DNA of 64,000 nucleotides. Origin: Paraburkholderia susongensis. Lineage in GTDB: Bacteria > Pseudomonadota > Gammaproteobacteria > Burkholderiales > Burkholderiaceae. The stretch lies in NCBI RefSeq assembly GCF_900177725.1, contig NZ_FXAT01000006.1, positions 248,001-312,000 on the forward strand, given 5' to 3'. Within the stretch, counting starts at the first letter, position 1, and every line of letters begins with the position of its first letter. The notes under the pieces are model-generated. The model saw only the letters and a list, made by a program, of their open reading frames with translations, made no database searches and was not told the DNA's origin. Position numbers and translations under genes: made by a program. Positions 36,274 to 44,679 of this stretch are shown in pieces.

Positions 36274-37109
36274 GTTCGCGCGCGCATACGGTCTGCGCCG
36301 GCGGGAAACGTGCGGCTTCGCGGCGCCCGCGAGGCGCCGGCCTCGCGTTCCCCGCCATCTGCGCGCTGCTGTTCGTCGCAAGCGTCGCGGCGACGCTTGC
36401 GGCAAGCGCATCGATGTCCTCGATGGGCGAGCTGCCGATGCCGGGCGGCTGGTCGATGTCGACGATGTGGACGCGGATGTGCGGACAGACGTGGCCGCGC
36501 GCCGCGGCATCGTTCGTTGGCACGTGGACGGTGATGACGGCGGCGATGATGTTGCCGTCGCTCGTGCCGATGCTGTCGCGCTATCGCGAGGCGGTCGGCA
36601 TGGGAATGCGCGAGCGGCGACTGGCCCTGCTGACCTTGCTGGTGGGCGTCGGTTACTTCGTCGTATGGGCCGCGCTCGGCGTGGCCGTCTTTGCGCTCGG
36701 CGCCGCGCTCGCGACGGCCGAATTGCAGTGGCAGACGTTCGCACGCGCCGTTCCGGCAACAGCCGGTCTCGTCGTGCTGCTCGCCGGCGCACTCCAGTTC
36801 AGCAAGTGGAAGATGCACCACCTCATCTGCTGCCGGGCAACACCGGAGCTTGCCGCCGATGCCGGCACCGCGTGGCGATACGGCCTGTGCATCGGCATTC
36901 GCTGCGGCTGTTGCTGTGCCGGGCTCACGGCGATGCTGCTTGTCATCGGCATGATGGACTTGCGCATGATGGCGCTCGTGACAGCCGCCATCACGGGCGA
37001 GCGTGTAGCGCCGGACGGTGCGCGCTTCGCACAGGTGGTCGGAGTCTTTGCCATCGGCGGCGGATTGCTGCTGATCGCGCAAGCCGCGTCGGGTGCGTCG
37101 GGCGGATGA
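36270..37109 (+). CDS. DUF2182 family membrane protein, putative metal-binding
   Basis: 279 residues from the ATG overlapping the DUF899 stop. About six helices with TWTVMTAAMMLPSLVPMLSRYR, a KWKMHHLICCR segment and GLCIGIRCGCCCAGLTAMLLVIGMMDLRMM. The Met-rich helices and the Cys cluster led to the family's annotation as a predicted metal-binding membrane protein. It is coupled to DUF899, so the two probably act together. Confidence 0.88.
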   Translation: MSSRAHTVCAGGKRAASRRPRGAGLAFPAICALLFVASVAATLAASASMSSMGELPMPGGWSMSTMWTRMCGQTWPRAAASFVGTWTVMTAAMMLPSLVPMLSRYREAVGMGMRERRLALLTLLVGVGYFVVWAALGVAVFALGAALATAELQWQTFARAVPATAGLVVLLAGALQFSKWKMHHLICCRATPELAADAGTAWRYGLCIGIRCGCCCAGLTAMLLVIGMMDLRMMALVTAAITGERVAPDGARFAQVVGVFAIGGGLLLIAQAASGASGG

Positions 37110-37145
37110 CCCGCCCGGGCTACGCCGCCGCACCGCGCATCAATC

Positions 37146-38342
37146 TCACTCAGCAACAAGCAGGCCACGCGCCGCGAGGTTGCGGTACAACGCGCGCACG
37201 CCGAACGTCCACGGCTCGATCTCGGTGGAAAGGCGCACGGTGTTGGTCAGCGCGCCCAGTTGCGGCGTCGAGATCGTCACGAGATCGCCGAGGTGATGCG
37301 TGAAGCCTGCGCCGGGCGCGTCGCGGTCCTTGATCGGCGAGAACATCGTGCCGAGAAACAGCATGAAGCCATCCGGATACTGGTGATGCCGCCCGCACGT
37401 TTGCGCGACGAGGTCCGCCGGGTCGCGGCTGATCTCGCTCATGTGGCTTACACCGTCGAGCACGAAGCCGTCGTCCGCGCCTTCGACGCGCAGCGAGACA
37501 CTCGCCGTGCGCACCGAGTCGAGCGAAAAGGTCTCGTCGAACAGGCGCACGAACGGGCCGATCGCACACGAGCCGTTGTTGTCCTTGCACTTGCCGAGCA
37601 GGAGCGCCGAGCGGCCTTCGATGTCGCGCAGGTTCACGTCGTTGCCGAGCGTCGCGCCGGCGATGCCGCGGCGGCTATTCACCGCGAGCACGATCTCCGG
37701 CTCCGGGTTGTTCCACACCGACGCGGCAAGCAGACCGACGTCCGCGCCGAAACCAACCGCCGACATCGGCTGCGACTTCGAAAATACTTCGGCATCCGGA
37801 CCAATGCCGACTTCCATGTATTGCGACCACGCATCGCGCCGCTCGAGTTCCGCCTTCAGTTTCATCGCGGCTTCCGAGCCCGGCTTGATCTTCGACAGGT
37901 CGGCGCCGATCGTCGACGCGATGGTCTCGCGCACTTCCTTCGCCTTCGCCGGATCGCCACCCGCCTGCTCCTCGATCACGCGCTCGATCAGGCTGACCGC
38001 GAACGTAACGCCGCAGGCCTTGATCGCCTGCACGTCGCAGGGTGCGAGCAGACGCACGGCCGATGCTGCCGATGCCGCTGCGCCCGGCAGATTCGCTTCG
38101 ATCAGTTGCGCGACCGGCCCCAGCGAAACACCCTGCGCAGTGCGCGCGATCTGCACGGCATCGTCGCGCTCGAACAGATCGGCCGTGGTCGGCACGGTCC
38201 CGGTGATGTCGAACACCTCGCCGCCACGCACGACGACGACGCACGGTCCTTCGTGCTGCCCGGTCTTGCGCCACACGCGTCCGACGAGAAGCGCCGCGTG
38301 GAGATCATCCGGAAGAAAACGGGATTGGGAAGTTGCGGACAT
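37146..38342 (-). CDS. xylX: 2-keto-3-deoxy-D-xylonate dehydratase-type FAH-family enzyme (XylX-like)
   Basis: 398 residues. It follows Caulobacter XylX closely by recall: FLPDDLHAALLVGRVW, IKACGVTFAVSLIERVIEE, WSQYMEVGIGPDAEVFSKSQPMSAVGFG, WNNPEPEIVLAVNSRRGIAGATLGNDVNLRDIEGRSALLLGK and CAIGPFVRLFDETF. The E-x-E in NPEPEIV and the later D supply the FAH metal site. In the Weimberg pathway it dehydrates 2-keto-3-deoxypentonate toward alpha-ketoglutarate semialdehyde. It lies 99 bases after xylD on the same strand. L-arabinonate-derived substrate is an alternative. Confidence 0.85.
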   Translation of the reverse strand: MSATSQSRFLPDDLHAALLVGRVWRKTGQHEGPCVVVVRGGEVFDITGTVPTTADLFERDDAVQIARTAQGVSLGPVAQLIEANLPGAAASAASAVRLLAPCDVQAIKACGVTFAVSLIERVIEEQAGGDPAKAKEVRETIASTIGADLSKIKPGSEAAMKLKAELERRDAWSQYMEVGIGPDAEVFSKSQPMSAVGFGADVGLLAASVWNNPEPEIVLAVNSRRGIAGATLGNDVNLRDIEGRSALLLGKCKDNNGSCAIGPFVRLFDETFSLDSVRTASVSLRVEGADDGFVLDGVSHMSEISRDPADLVAQTCGRHHQYPDGFMLFLGTMFSPIKDRDAPGAGFTHHLGDLVTISTPQLGALTNTVRLSTEIEPWTFGVRALYRNLAARGLLVAE

Positions 38343-38441
38343 GATGAAATTGGTTCGTTCAGAAAAGTTAGGAGACCTGCAAGGCCAAGCCCGCTGTCAG
38401 TACGACACTGAAAAGCGAAGCCCGGCCCGGCCATCTGCATA

Positions 38442-40226
38442 TCAATGCGAATGCCGCGGATTGCCGCGCTCGGCGATCACCTTGAGGTAAAGCGTCGCCG
38501 GTTCGAGGCAGCCGCCGGTGGAAAGCTGGCCGACCGTCTTGCGGTACAGCTCCTGCCACGGCGTTTGTGCGGGCGGAATCTCGAAGTGCACGGTTTCGCG
38601 GCGCCGCGCGAGTTCTTCCTCGTCGACGAGCACGTTGACGCTGCGCGAATTCAGATCGACGCGGATGCGGTCGTTCGTGCGCAGCAGCGCGAGGCCGCCG
38701 CCCACCGCCGCTTCCGGCGACATGTTCAGAATCGACGGGCTCGCGGACGTGCCGCTCTGCCGGCCGTCGCCGAGGGTCGGCAGCGACGTGATGCCCTGGC
38801 GCACCAGCGCCGCCGGCGGCGCCATGTTCACGACCTCGGCGCTGCCCGGATAGCCGACCGTGCCCGTACCGCGAATCACGAGAATGCAGTGCTCGTCGAT
38901 CTGGAGCGACGGGTCGTTGATGCGCGCGTGATAGTCCTCGGGACCGTCGAACACGATCGCGCGCGCTTCGAAGGCGTTTTCCGAGCCGGGTTCGCTCAGA
39001 TAGGTCCGACGGAACGCGTCGCCGACCACCGACATCTTCATGATCGCGCTGTCGAAGAAATTGCCCGACAGCACCATGAAACCCGCGCCGTGCTTGAGCG
39101 GATCGTCGGTCGTCCTGATCACCTCGCGATCCGGCGCAGGCGCACCGACCGCGATTTCGCCGATCGTGCGGCCCGACACGGTCAGGCATCCCTCATGCAC
39201 GAGGCCGCCTTTCGCGAGCTCGCGTATCACGGCCGGCACGCCGCCCGCGCGGTGGAAGCTCTCGCCGAGATATTCGCCCGCAGGCATGCAGTTGACGATC
39301 AGTGGCACCTGTTCGCCGACGCGCTGCCAGTCCTCGAGACTCAATTCGACACCCATGTGCCGCGCAATCGCGATCAGATGCGGCGGGCAGTTGGTCGACG
39401 CACCGAGCGCCGACGCGACGACGATCGCGTTTTCGAACGCCTGCTTCGTCATGATCTTCGACGGCCGCACGTCTTCGCGCACGAGATCGACGACGCGCTT
39501 GCCGGTTGCGTACGCCATCTGGCCGCGCTCGCGATAGGCTGCCGGAATGCTCGCGCAGCCGGGCAGCGACATGCCGAGCGCCTCGGCGAGGCTGTTCATC
39601 GACAGCGCGGTGCCCATCGTGTTGCAGTGACCGATCGACGGCGACGACGCGGTGGTCAGCTCCATGAAACCTTCGTAGTCGATCTCGCCTGTTGCGAGCA
39701 GATTGCGCGCATGCCAGATCACGGTGCCCGACCCCACGCGCTTGCCCTCGTGCCAACCGTCGAGCATGGGTCCACCCGACAGCACGATCGCCGGCATGTC
39801 GACGGTCGCGGCCGCCATCAGGCACGCGGGCGTGGTCTTGTCGCAGCCGGTTGTCAGCACGACGCCGTCGAGCGGAAAGCCGTGCAGAATTTCGACGAGA
39901 CCGAGATACGCGAGATTGCGGTCGAGCGCGGCGGTCGGCCGGCGGCTCTGCTCGGCGAGCGGATGCACGGGAAACTCCATCGGAATGCCGCCCGCGTCGC
40001 GAATGCCGGCCTTCGTGCGCGCCGCGAGTTCGATGTGATGGCGGTTGCACGGTGCGAGATCACTGCCGGTCTGCGCGATGCCGATGATCGGCCTGCCCGA
40101 TTGCAGTTCTTCGCGCGTGAGACCGTAGTTCATGAAACGCTCGACGTACAGCGCCGTCATATCCGCATGCGAGGGATCGTCGAACCATTCCAGGCTGCGC
40201 AGCCGGCGCGGGGGGGATGCTGACAT
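38442..40226 (-). CDS. xylD: D-xylonate dehydratase-type IlvD/Edd family enzyme (XylD-like)
   Basis: 594 residues from the ATG at 40226; the open frame upstream to 40553 lacks coding character. The Fe-S/metal cysteines sit in GSDLAPCNRHH, TTGCDKTTPACLM and GHCNTMGTA. PMEFPVHPLAEQSRRPTAALDRNL and GRQSGTSASPSILNMSPE match pentonate dehydratases of the XylD group rather than IlvD proper. It would dehydrate D-xylonate (or another pentonate) to the 2-keto-3-deoxy acid that XylX uses. No xylose dehydrogenase or lactonase is encoded nearby in this window. Confidence 0.88.
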   Translation of the reverse strand: MSASPPRRLRSLEWFDDPSHADMTALYVERFMNYGLTREELQSGRPIIGIAQTGSDLAPCNRHHIELAARTKAGIRDAGGIPMEFPVHPLAEQSRRPTAALDRNLAYLGLVEILHGFPLDGVVLTTGCDKTTPACLMAAATVDMPAIVLSGGPMLDGWHEGKRVGSGTVIWHARNLLATGEIDYEGFMELTTASSPSIGHCNTMGTALSMNSLAEALGMSLPGCASIPAAYRERGQMAYATGKRVVDLVREDVRPSKIMTKQAFENAIVVASALGASTNCPPHLIAIARHMGVELSLEDWQRVGEQVPLIVNCMPAGEYLGESFHRAGGVPAVIRELAKGGLVHEGCLTVSGRTIGEIAVGAPAPDREVIRTTDDPLKHGAGFMVLSGNFFDSAIMKMSVVGDAFRRTYLSEPGSENAFEARAIVFDGPEDYHARINDPSLQIDEHCILVIRGTGTVGYPGSAEVVNMAPPAALVRQGITSLPTLGDGRQSGTSASPSILNMSPEAAVGGGLALLRTNDRIRVDLNSRSVNVLVDEEELARRRETVHFEIPPAQTPWQELYRKTVGQLSTGGCLEPATLYLKVIAERGNPRHSH

Positions 40227-40633
40227 GATGCTTGTCTCTCTGTCATGGTGGGGGTTGCTTCGACCGGTAACGCCGGACATCGCGCGGCTTTGGCGCTGCG
40301 CCGCAAACCAGTCGTTCAGATACAGAACATGATACCCGGCGGGCGACGTACGGGTGGCGTACAGGTGACATACAGGCGGCGTTGTCCGCAGCCGTGAGCG
40401 CGCCGGTCTGATGAATGTCGCGGCTCGAGCCGGAAGCGGCGCGGTGGACGATTCGCTGTGAACGATTCGCTGTAAACGATTCGCGCGCCCCATCAGCCGT
40501 GATCCATGCCTGCGCCGCAAAGAATATGGCCCGCAGCAGCGCGTGCGGGCCATATAAGGAAACTCATGTAGGGAAACTGCGATCGGAAAGCTGACGGCAG
40601 CTCGCCGCCAGCTCGCGTCAAAACATCAACGCC
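40227..40633. other. Intergenic region upstream of xylD
   Basis: About 400 bases. It holds the xylD promoter side, a short tandem repeat around 40448-40486 (GATTCGCTGTGAAC repeated about two and a half times with small changes) and a hairpin at 40524-40555 listed separately. Confidence 0.5.
40524..40555 (-). terminator. Hairpin, likely terminator of the alpha/beta hydrolase gene
   Basis: A perfect 12-base stem (ATATGGCCCGCA with TGCGGGCCATAT) and eight-base loop, about 80 bases after the stop at 40634. On the minus strand it is followed by TCTTTG, a weak T-tract. Confidence 0.55.
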
Positions 40634-42199
40634 TCAAGGCTCGTCGGAGCCGACCTCCTCGAGCGCGTTCAGATCATGCTCGAAATCGTCGGGCTGTCCG
40701 GCTGCGGTTTCATGGGTGCGCTTCGGCGATTTGACGACCGGCGGCGGCATCTTGCCGATGCCTTCGTCGATACGTTGCAGCAGATAGGGGAAGAATGGAT
40801 TCGACGCGATGCGGAACATCGAATCGAGCGTCAGAATCAACGTGCCGCGTTCGCCACGTGGGGCAAGCGTTCCCAGGTTCTCGTTGAAATTTTCCGAGTC
40901 GTCCGGCGCGATGCCGTACAGCGCATCAGTAATCGGGAACGGAATCGCGACGTGCGACAACGAGAAAATATCCTGCGGATAATCGATATCCAGCGGCTTC
41001 ACGCGTGTTTGCACTTCGCCTGCGTAGACGCTGCGCTCCACCATATGCGCCGAGTCCGGCGACGCGTTGGCGATGACCGTGGTGCGATAGTTCTGCGGAC
41101 CGATGCGCAGCAGCCGCGCAAGCGCCGTATAAGACGCGACGCGCAGGAAGGTCCTGAAGCGCACGCTGCGGTTCACATCGAACAGCACGACTTCGCTGCC
41201 GTTCTCGGAAAGCTTGTCGTATAGCGACGACATCACTGCGGGCGTACTGACCGTGAAATCGGTCACCGACTGGAACGTCAGGATCGGCGGCAACTGATCG
41301 AGCCGGTTCTCACGCTCGAGCCTCGCAATCTGTTCCTGGATGACACTCGTCAGCAGATACGACTGCCGCGCGCCGTTCACCGGGAACGAGTTGTATTTGA
41401 AAGGATTGAACTCCGGCACGATGCCAAGCCAGGCGGCCCGCGCGAACGCCGGCAACACCGCGGGCAAGCCGGCGAGGCCCGCAAAGCGGGCGTAACGCGT
41501 CACGCCGATCATCGGCGAAATCAGAATGACGCGCGTCGGGCGCGTCAGAGCGGGATTCTCGATCGCGTCCAGCGCATATTGCAACGCGAGTGCGCCGCCG
41601 TTCGAGAAGCCAACCAGTTCGAGCGGCTTGTCCGGACCGATACGCCGACGCGCTTCGCGCACCGCGAGCCGCGTGGCCGCCGCCCACTCCTGCCAGTGAA
41701 CATCGGTCAGCCCCGCCGGCACCGTGCCGTGTCCCGGCAACCGCAGGCCGATCGCCACGAAACCGCGATCGCGATAGTTGCGCGCGATATGCCGCAGACT
41801 GTATGGCGCATCCGTCATGCCATGCAGCAGCACGACCGCGCCGACGGGCGGCCCCGACGGTTCAAGTACGTATGAGCGGTTCCAGTTCTCGGCGAAGTGC
41901 CCCGGATAGATCGGCGAGCCTTCGTAATACCGGTTCGACGGAACGCGCTCGGACGGCTTCAGTTTTTCGACGACATTGACGCGCACGTCTTCGAAAATCC
42001 GCGCCTCCGCCTTCATGTAGGCGTTCCAGTCGCCGGTGTCCATTTCCTCGACGGTCATTTCGCGCGGCACATAGGTGTGCCAGACCGACAGGCCCGGACC
42101 GCGCTGCGAGTACCACGCGCGCAGCCCGAATGCGAGCACCGCCAGCAGGACCACCACCCATGCACTTATCTTTATTACCTTCAGCGACGTGCGTAACAT
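40634..42199 (-). CDS. Membrane-anchored alpha/beta hydrolase
   Basis: 521 residues. One N-terminal helix (ISAWVVVLLAVLAFGLRAWY) anchors it, probably with the domain in the periplasm. The fold is read from VGAVVLLHGMTDAPYSLRHIA (oxyanion region), LRLPGHGTVPAGLTDV, LVGFSNGGALALQYA with the nucleophile Ser in GFSNG, a Asp candidate in SVTDFTVS and a His candidate in SLSHVAIPFP. The chain is longer than usual for lipase-like hydrolases owing to an extra N-terminal region of about 100 residues. Substrate unknown. Confidence 0.82.
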   Translation of the reverse strand: MLRTSLKVIKISAWVVVLLAVLAFGLRAWYSQRGPGLSVWHTYVPREMTVEEMDTGDWNAYMKAEARIFEDVRVNVVEKLKPSERVPSNRYYEGSPIYPGHFAENWNRSYVLEPSGPPVGAVVLLHGMTDAPYSLRHIARNYRDRGFVAIGLRLPGHGTVPAGLTDVHWQEWAAATRLAVREARRRIGPDKPLELVGFSNGGALALQYALDAIENPALTRPTRVILISPMIGVTRYARFAGLAGLPAVLPAFARAAWLGIVPEFNPFKYNSFPVNGARQSYLLTSVIQEQIARLERENRLDQLPPILTFQSVTDFTVSTPAVMSSLYDKLSENGSEVVLFDVNRSVRFRTFLRVASYTALARLLRIGPQNYRTTVIANASPDSAHMVERSVYAGEVQTRVKPLDIDYPQDIFSLSHVAIPFPITDALYGIAPDDSENFNENLGTLAPRGERGTLILTLDSMFRIASNPFFPYLLQRIDEGIGKMPPPVVKSPKRTHETAAGQPDDFEHDLNALEEVGSDEP

Positions 42200-42704
42200 T
42201 CGTGTTCTCTTGATGAAGGTTGCACTGGGCGCAGGCTGCTGCCCGCGCCCGGTGCGCTCAAACCGTCATGTCGACGGCGCTCTGGTCTGGACATCCTAAG
42301 GGCTTTTAATCATCCGTTCAAATTCAATAGCTGATGCGCAGCGCATCAGCGGCTGAAACACCAGTGGATGATTTGCATGACAACCTGAGAACCGTGATGT
42401 CGTGAGCGGGATGAAGCAGGCAGATGCGCTCCATTATTCGACATTCGACGCGAGGATAAGCGGCATGGGATTTTTCGCACGTCGGCAAGAGAATCGCGAC
42501 GATGGCAGTTCACAATTCACGACAAAGCGCTTGCAGCACACGCCCTTCGTCACGACGTGCCTGATGCGGCGACAGGCTTCCAACAGACCTTCTGAAACTC
42601 GAACCGCCGGGCGGCCCGATCGGGCCGCCCGGTTGACCAGCCAAACCAGGCGTCCGGGATGAAACACATGTCGCACCCCGGCCTCTCATGCTTACAGGCT
42701 ATGA
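42200..42704. other. Intergenic region with a 26-base palindrome
   Basis: About 500 bases without a gene. A perfect GC-rich palindrome occupies 42607-42632 (core CGGCCCGATCGGGCCG), about 70 bases after the lipoprotein gene stop. It could form a strong hairpin and end transcription of the minus-strand pair, though no clear T-tract follows. Confidence 0.5.
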
Positions 42705-42920
42705 CTAACGGCCGCGGATATTGCCGGCCACACCGCCCGCCGCACCGCCGATGAGCGCGCCGGTCCAGGCGTCGCCGCCCGAGATCGCCGCGATGCCCGC
42801 GCCGGCGCCCGCGCCGATCGCGGCGCCGCTCATCGTTCCTTGTGCCTGCGGACTCATGTCCGTGCAGCCGATCATGGCAACCAGCGTTCCAATGCTTACG
42901 ATCCATCCAAGTCGTTTCAT
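42705..42920 (-). CDS. Small glycine-zipper lipoprotein
   Basis: 71 residues. A lipobox (LVAMIGC) follows a short signal peptide; the rest is a glycine-zipper repeat (GAAIGAGAGAGIAAISGG, GALIGGAAGGVAGNIRGR) of the YMGG/OmpA-like kind found in outer-membrane lipoproteins. It starts 11 bases after the preceding gene's stop, so the two form an operon. Confidence 0.85.
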   Translation of the reverse strand: MKRLGWIVSIGTLVAMIGCTDMSPQAQGTMSGAAIGAGAGAGIAAISGGDAWTGALIGGAAGGVAGNIRGR

Positions 42921-42931
42921 GATCGTCCTCC

Positions 42932-43309
42932 TTATTGGTTTTTCTTCAGGCCGGGCACGACCATCTGAAACCAGAGGGTCTCGATCACCGGGTGCTGGAT
43001 CATCGTGGGATTGGAGGCGTAATAACTGTCGAGTCCCTGGCGCACGCTGTCGAGCGTCTGGCCCTGCATGCCCTTACCGAAGCGTTGTGCGAGGTCATTG
43101 TTATTCGCCGCACTGCCGGCATAGGCGCGCTCGACTTCGATCAGATTGGCAATGCCGACGAGATACGCTTTCTTCGCTTCGTCCGAGGACTGCATCCATT
43201 GCTGACCCGTGACAATCGGAATGTTTTCCGCGCGTGCGACATTGCTCATCACCGCCAGCGACAGGAAAGTCAGAGATAACAGCGTTCGCCATTGTGGTTT
43301 GATTGCCAT
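42932..43309 (-). CDS. Small exported protein
   Basis: 125 residues from the ATG at 43309 with GGAG six bases upstream; two earlier in-frame ATGs are less well placed. Signal peptide LLSLTFLSLAVMSNVARAEN, then a helical domain with VTGQQWMQSSDEAKKAYLVGIANLIEVERAYAG and DSVRQGLDSYYASNP. It resembles small Rap1a/Tai-like or YMGG-linked periplasmic proteins, but I cannot fix the family. Cotranscribed with the glycine-zipper lipoprotein. Confidence 0.75.
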   Translation of the reverse strand: MAIKPQWRTLLSLTFLSLAVMSNVARAENIPIVTGQQWMQSSDEAKKAYLVGIANLIEVERAYAGSAANNNDLAQRFGKGMQGQTLDSVRQGLDSYYASNPTMIQHPVIETLWFQMVVPGLKKNQ

Positions 43310-44063
43310 TACATACTCCATGGAAGTTATGTTCTCCAGCGGCATGCCACCGACTGCAGCTGGTGGCGTCGATCGAGTTATATGGAAGAATGGTCTGTGT
43401 GTCTCGTCGAATCTCCTTTCATGTTCGTCGGGCCGGCATGGTTCGTCGGGCCGGTTCTATCGGCCAATAGGCATCGCGATGACGGAGGACGCTATATACG
43501 CGTCTGGTACGTTATAGAGTCTACAGCGTTTTTCGCAATTTCCAAGCTCATTCCCCTGTAATCCGCGCAGAGATGGCGTTGAATCAACGGACGGTATGTG
43601 CGCACATATGCGTATACATGTCGCTTTTTTGTGAAATGTAAAAGTGAATTTTTCGCACGATGTTTCGTCTTGCTCACCGGCTAATTGATAGCGATTGACA
43701 TTTAAACTATTCAGAGTTGCTTCGCTTCTTTTTCTGGTAGCAGTGCAAATCAATCATGAAACAGATGTGACCTCATATCTGAAAGTTGCAGTGTGACCAA
43801 CAATAGGCGGATCGTCGCTCGACATGTACATCTGACATGCGGACGCGACAATCGAACGCGCATTGCATCTCGCGTCATATTCTGTCGATCGGACTTTGAT
43901 CGCTTACGCTTGATTGCGGCATGGGGCTTGCACGTGGTCACGGCCTGGTCACGCCCGGATGGCTGCGAAGCAGCGGAGGGGTGGGCTCGACGTTCTTGAC
44001 CGTTAGTTGCGTTAATTGCCTTGTTCGCCTGATGCCGCCCGAGCGAAGATGCCCTCAGCATTA
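43310..44063. other. Intergenic region between the exported-protein pair and hipBA
   Basis: About 750 bases, lower in GC than its surroundings. Short open frames here have no coding character. I see no recognisable element other than the operator array that follows. Confidence 0.45.
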
Positions 44064-44133
44064 ACAGTCTTTAGCTTGTATTTTAAAAAAACAGGGTATA
44101 GACTGTATCTGAAATTTACAGACTATAACCTGT
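44064..44133. promoter_or_regulatory. Three-box operator array upstream of hipBA
   Basis: Three ACAG-N8-(C/T)TGT boxes start at 44064, 44091 and 44118, exactly 27 bases apart: ACAGTCTTTAGCTTGT, ACAGGGTATAGACTGT and ACAGACTATAACCTGT. Boxes 2 and 3 together form a larger inverted repeat with 17-base arms (15 of 17 paired) around an 11-base spacer. A plausible promoter (CTTGTA at 44075, TATAGA at 44097) lies within the array. HipB dimers typically bind several such operators to repress hipBA. Confidence 0.75.
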
Positions 44134-44164
44134 TTTCGTGCGGGAGCCGAACCGGAGACCGATC

Positions 44165-44677
44165 GTGGACTACCCCATCAGGACGCTGAGCCAATTGAGG
44201 CCGATTCTGCAAGGCTTCAGGAAGGCTGCCGGACTCACCCAGGCCGCGATGGCCGGCCAGTTGGGCGTGACGCAGCAGACTTACGCGCAACTCGAGGCAA
44301 ATCCGGCCGCCGTCAGCGTCGAACGTCTCTTCAAGGTCTTGCGGATATTGCAGGTCGATCTGACGCTCACGCAAACCGGACCGGCGCAAAGCGAGGCCGC
44401 AGAGGAAGTCGCCTCGCCGCCGTCAGCGGAGCGCACGCTCACCCGTCGCGTCACCAGAAAAACGGCGAGCCCGGTGACCGGCAGCACAAAACGCACAACG
44501 CAGACGTTGCGCAAACAGGAAGCGTCGCCCCCAAAACCTGCGCGCGCGTCCAATCCAGCGAAGAAGCAATCCGCCAGAACGACGACGCGCCGTGAGGCAC
44601 GCGGCAATCTCGCGTCTGCACCGGCACGCGCCGCCGCGAAACCCGCGAGCACCGGCAAAAAACGCGAGGACTGGTAA
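44165..44677 (+). CDS. hipB: HipB-like antitoxin (XRE-family DNA-binding protein) with basic C-terminal tail
   Basis: 170 residues from a GTG at 44165, selected because GGAGA lies seven bases upstream; a GTG at 44138 also opens the frame. The helix-turn-helix (LRPILQGFRKAAGLTQAAMAGQLGVTQQTYAQLEANP) is a typical XRE/HipB fold. After about residue 80 comes a long Lys/Arg/Ala/Pro-rich tail (TRRVTRKTAS, KPARASNPAKKQSARTTTRR) that ordinary HipB proteins, near 90 residues, lack. It is two bases from hipA and would neutralise it and repress the operon through the upstream boxes. Confidence 0.88.
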   Translation: MDYPIRTLSQLRPILQGFRKAAGLTQAAMAGQLGVTQQTYAQLEANPAAVSVERLFKVLRILQVDLTLTQTGPAQSEAAEEVASPPSAERTLTRRVTRKTASPVTGSTKRTTQTLRKQEASPPKPARASNPAKKQSARTTTRREARGNLASAPARAAAKPASTGKKREDW

Positions 44678-44679
44678 GC

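Noticed and set aside
40227..40553. Upstream extension of the XylD frame
   Set aside because: No family similarity before the ATG at 40226, where XylD homologues start.
43457..43753. Minus-strand frame in the hipBA upstream gap
   Set aside because: No motif, no good ribosome site, and AT-rich DNA of the kind that yields chance frames.
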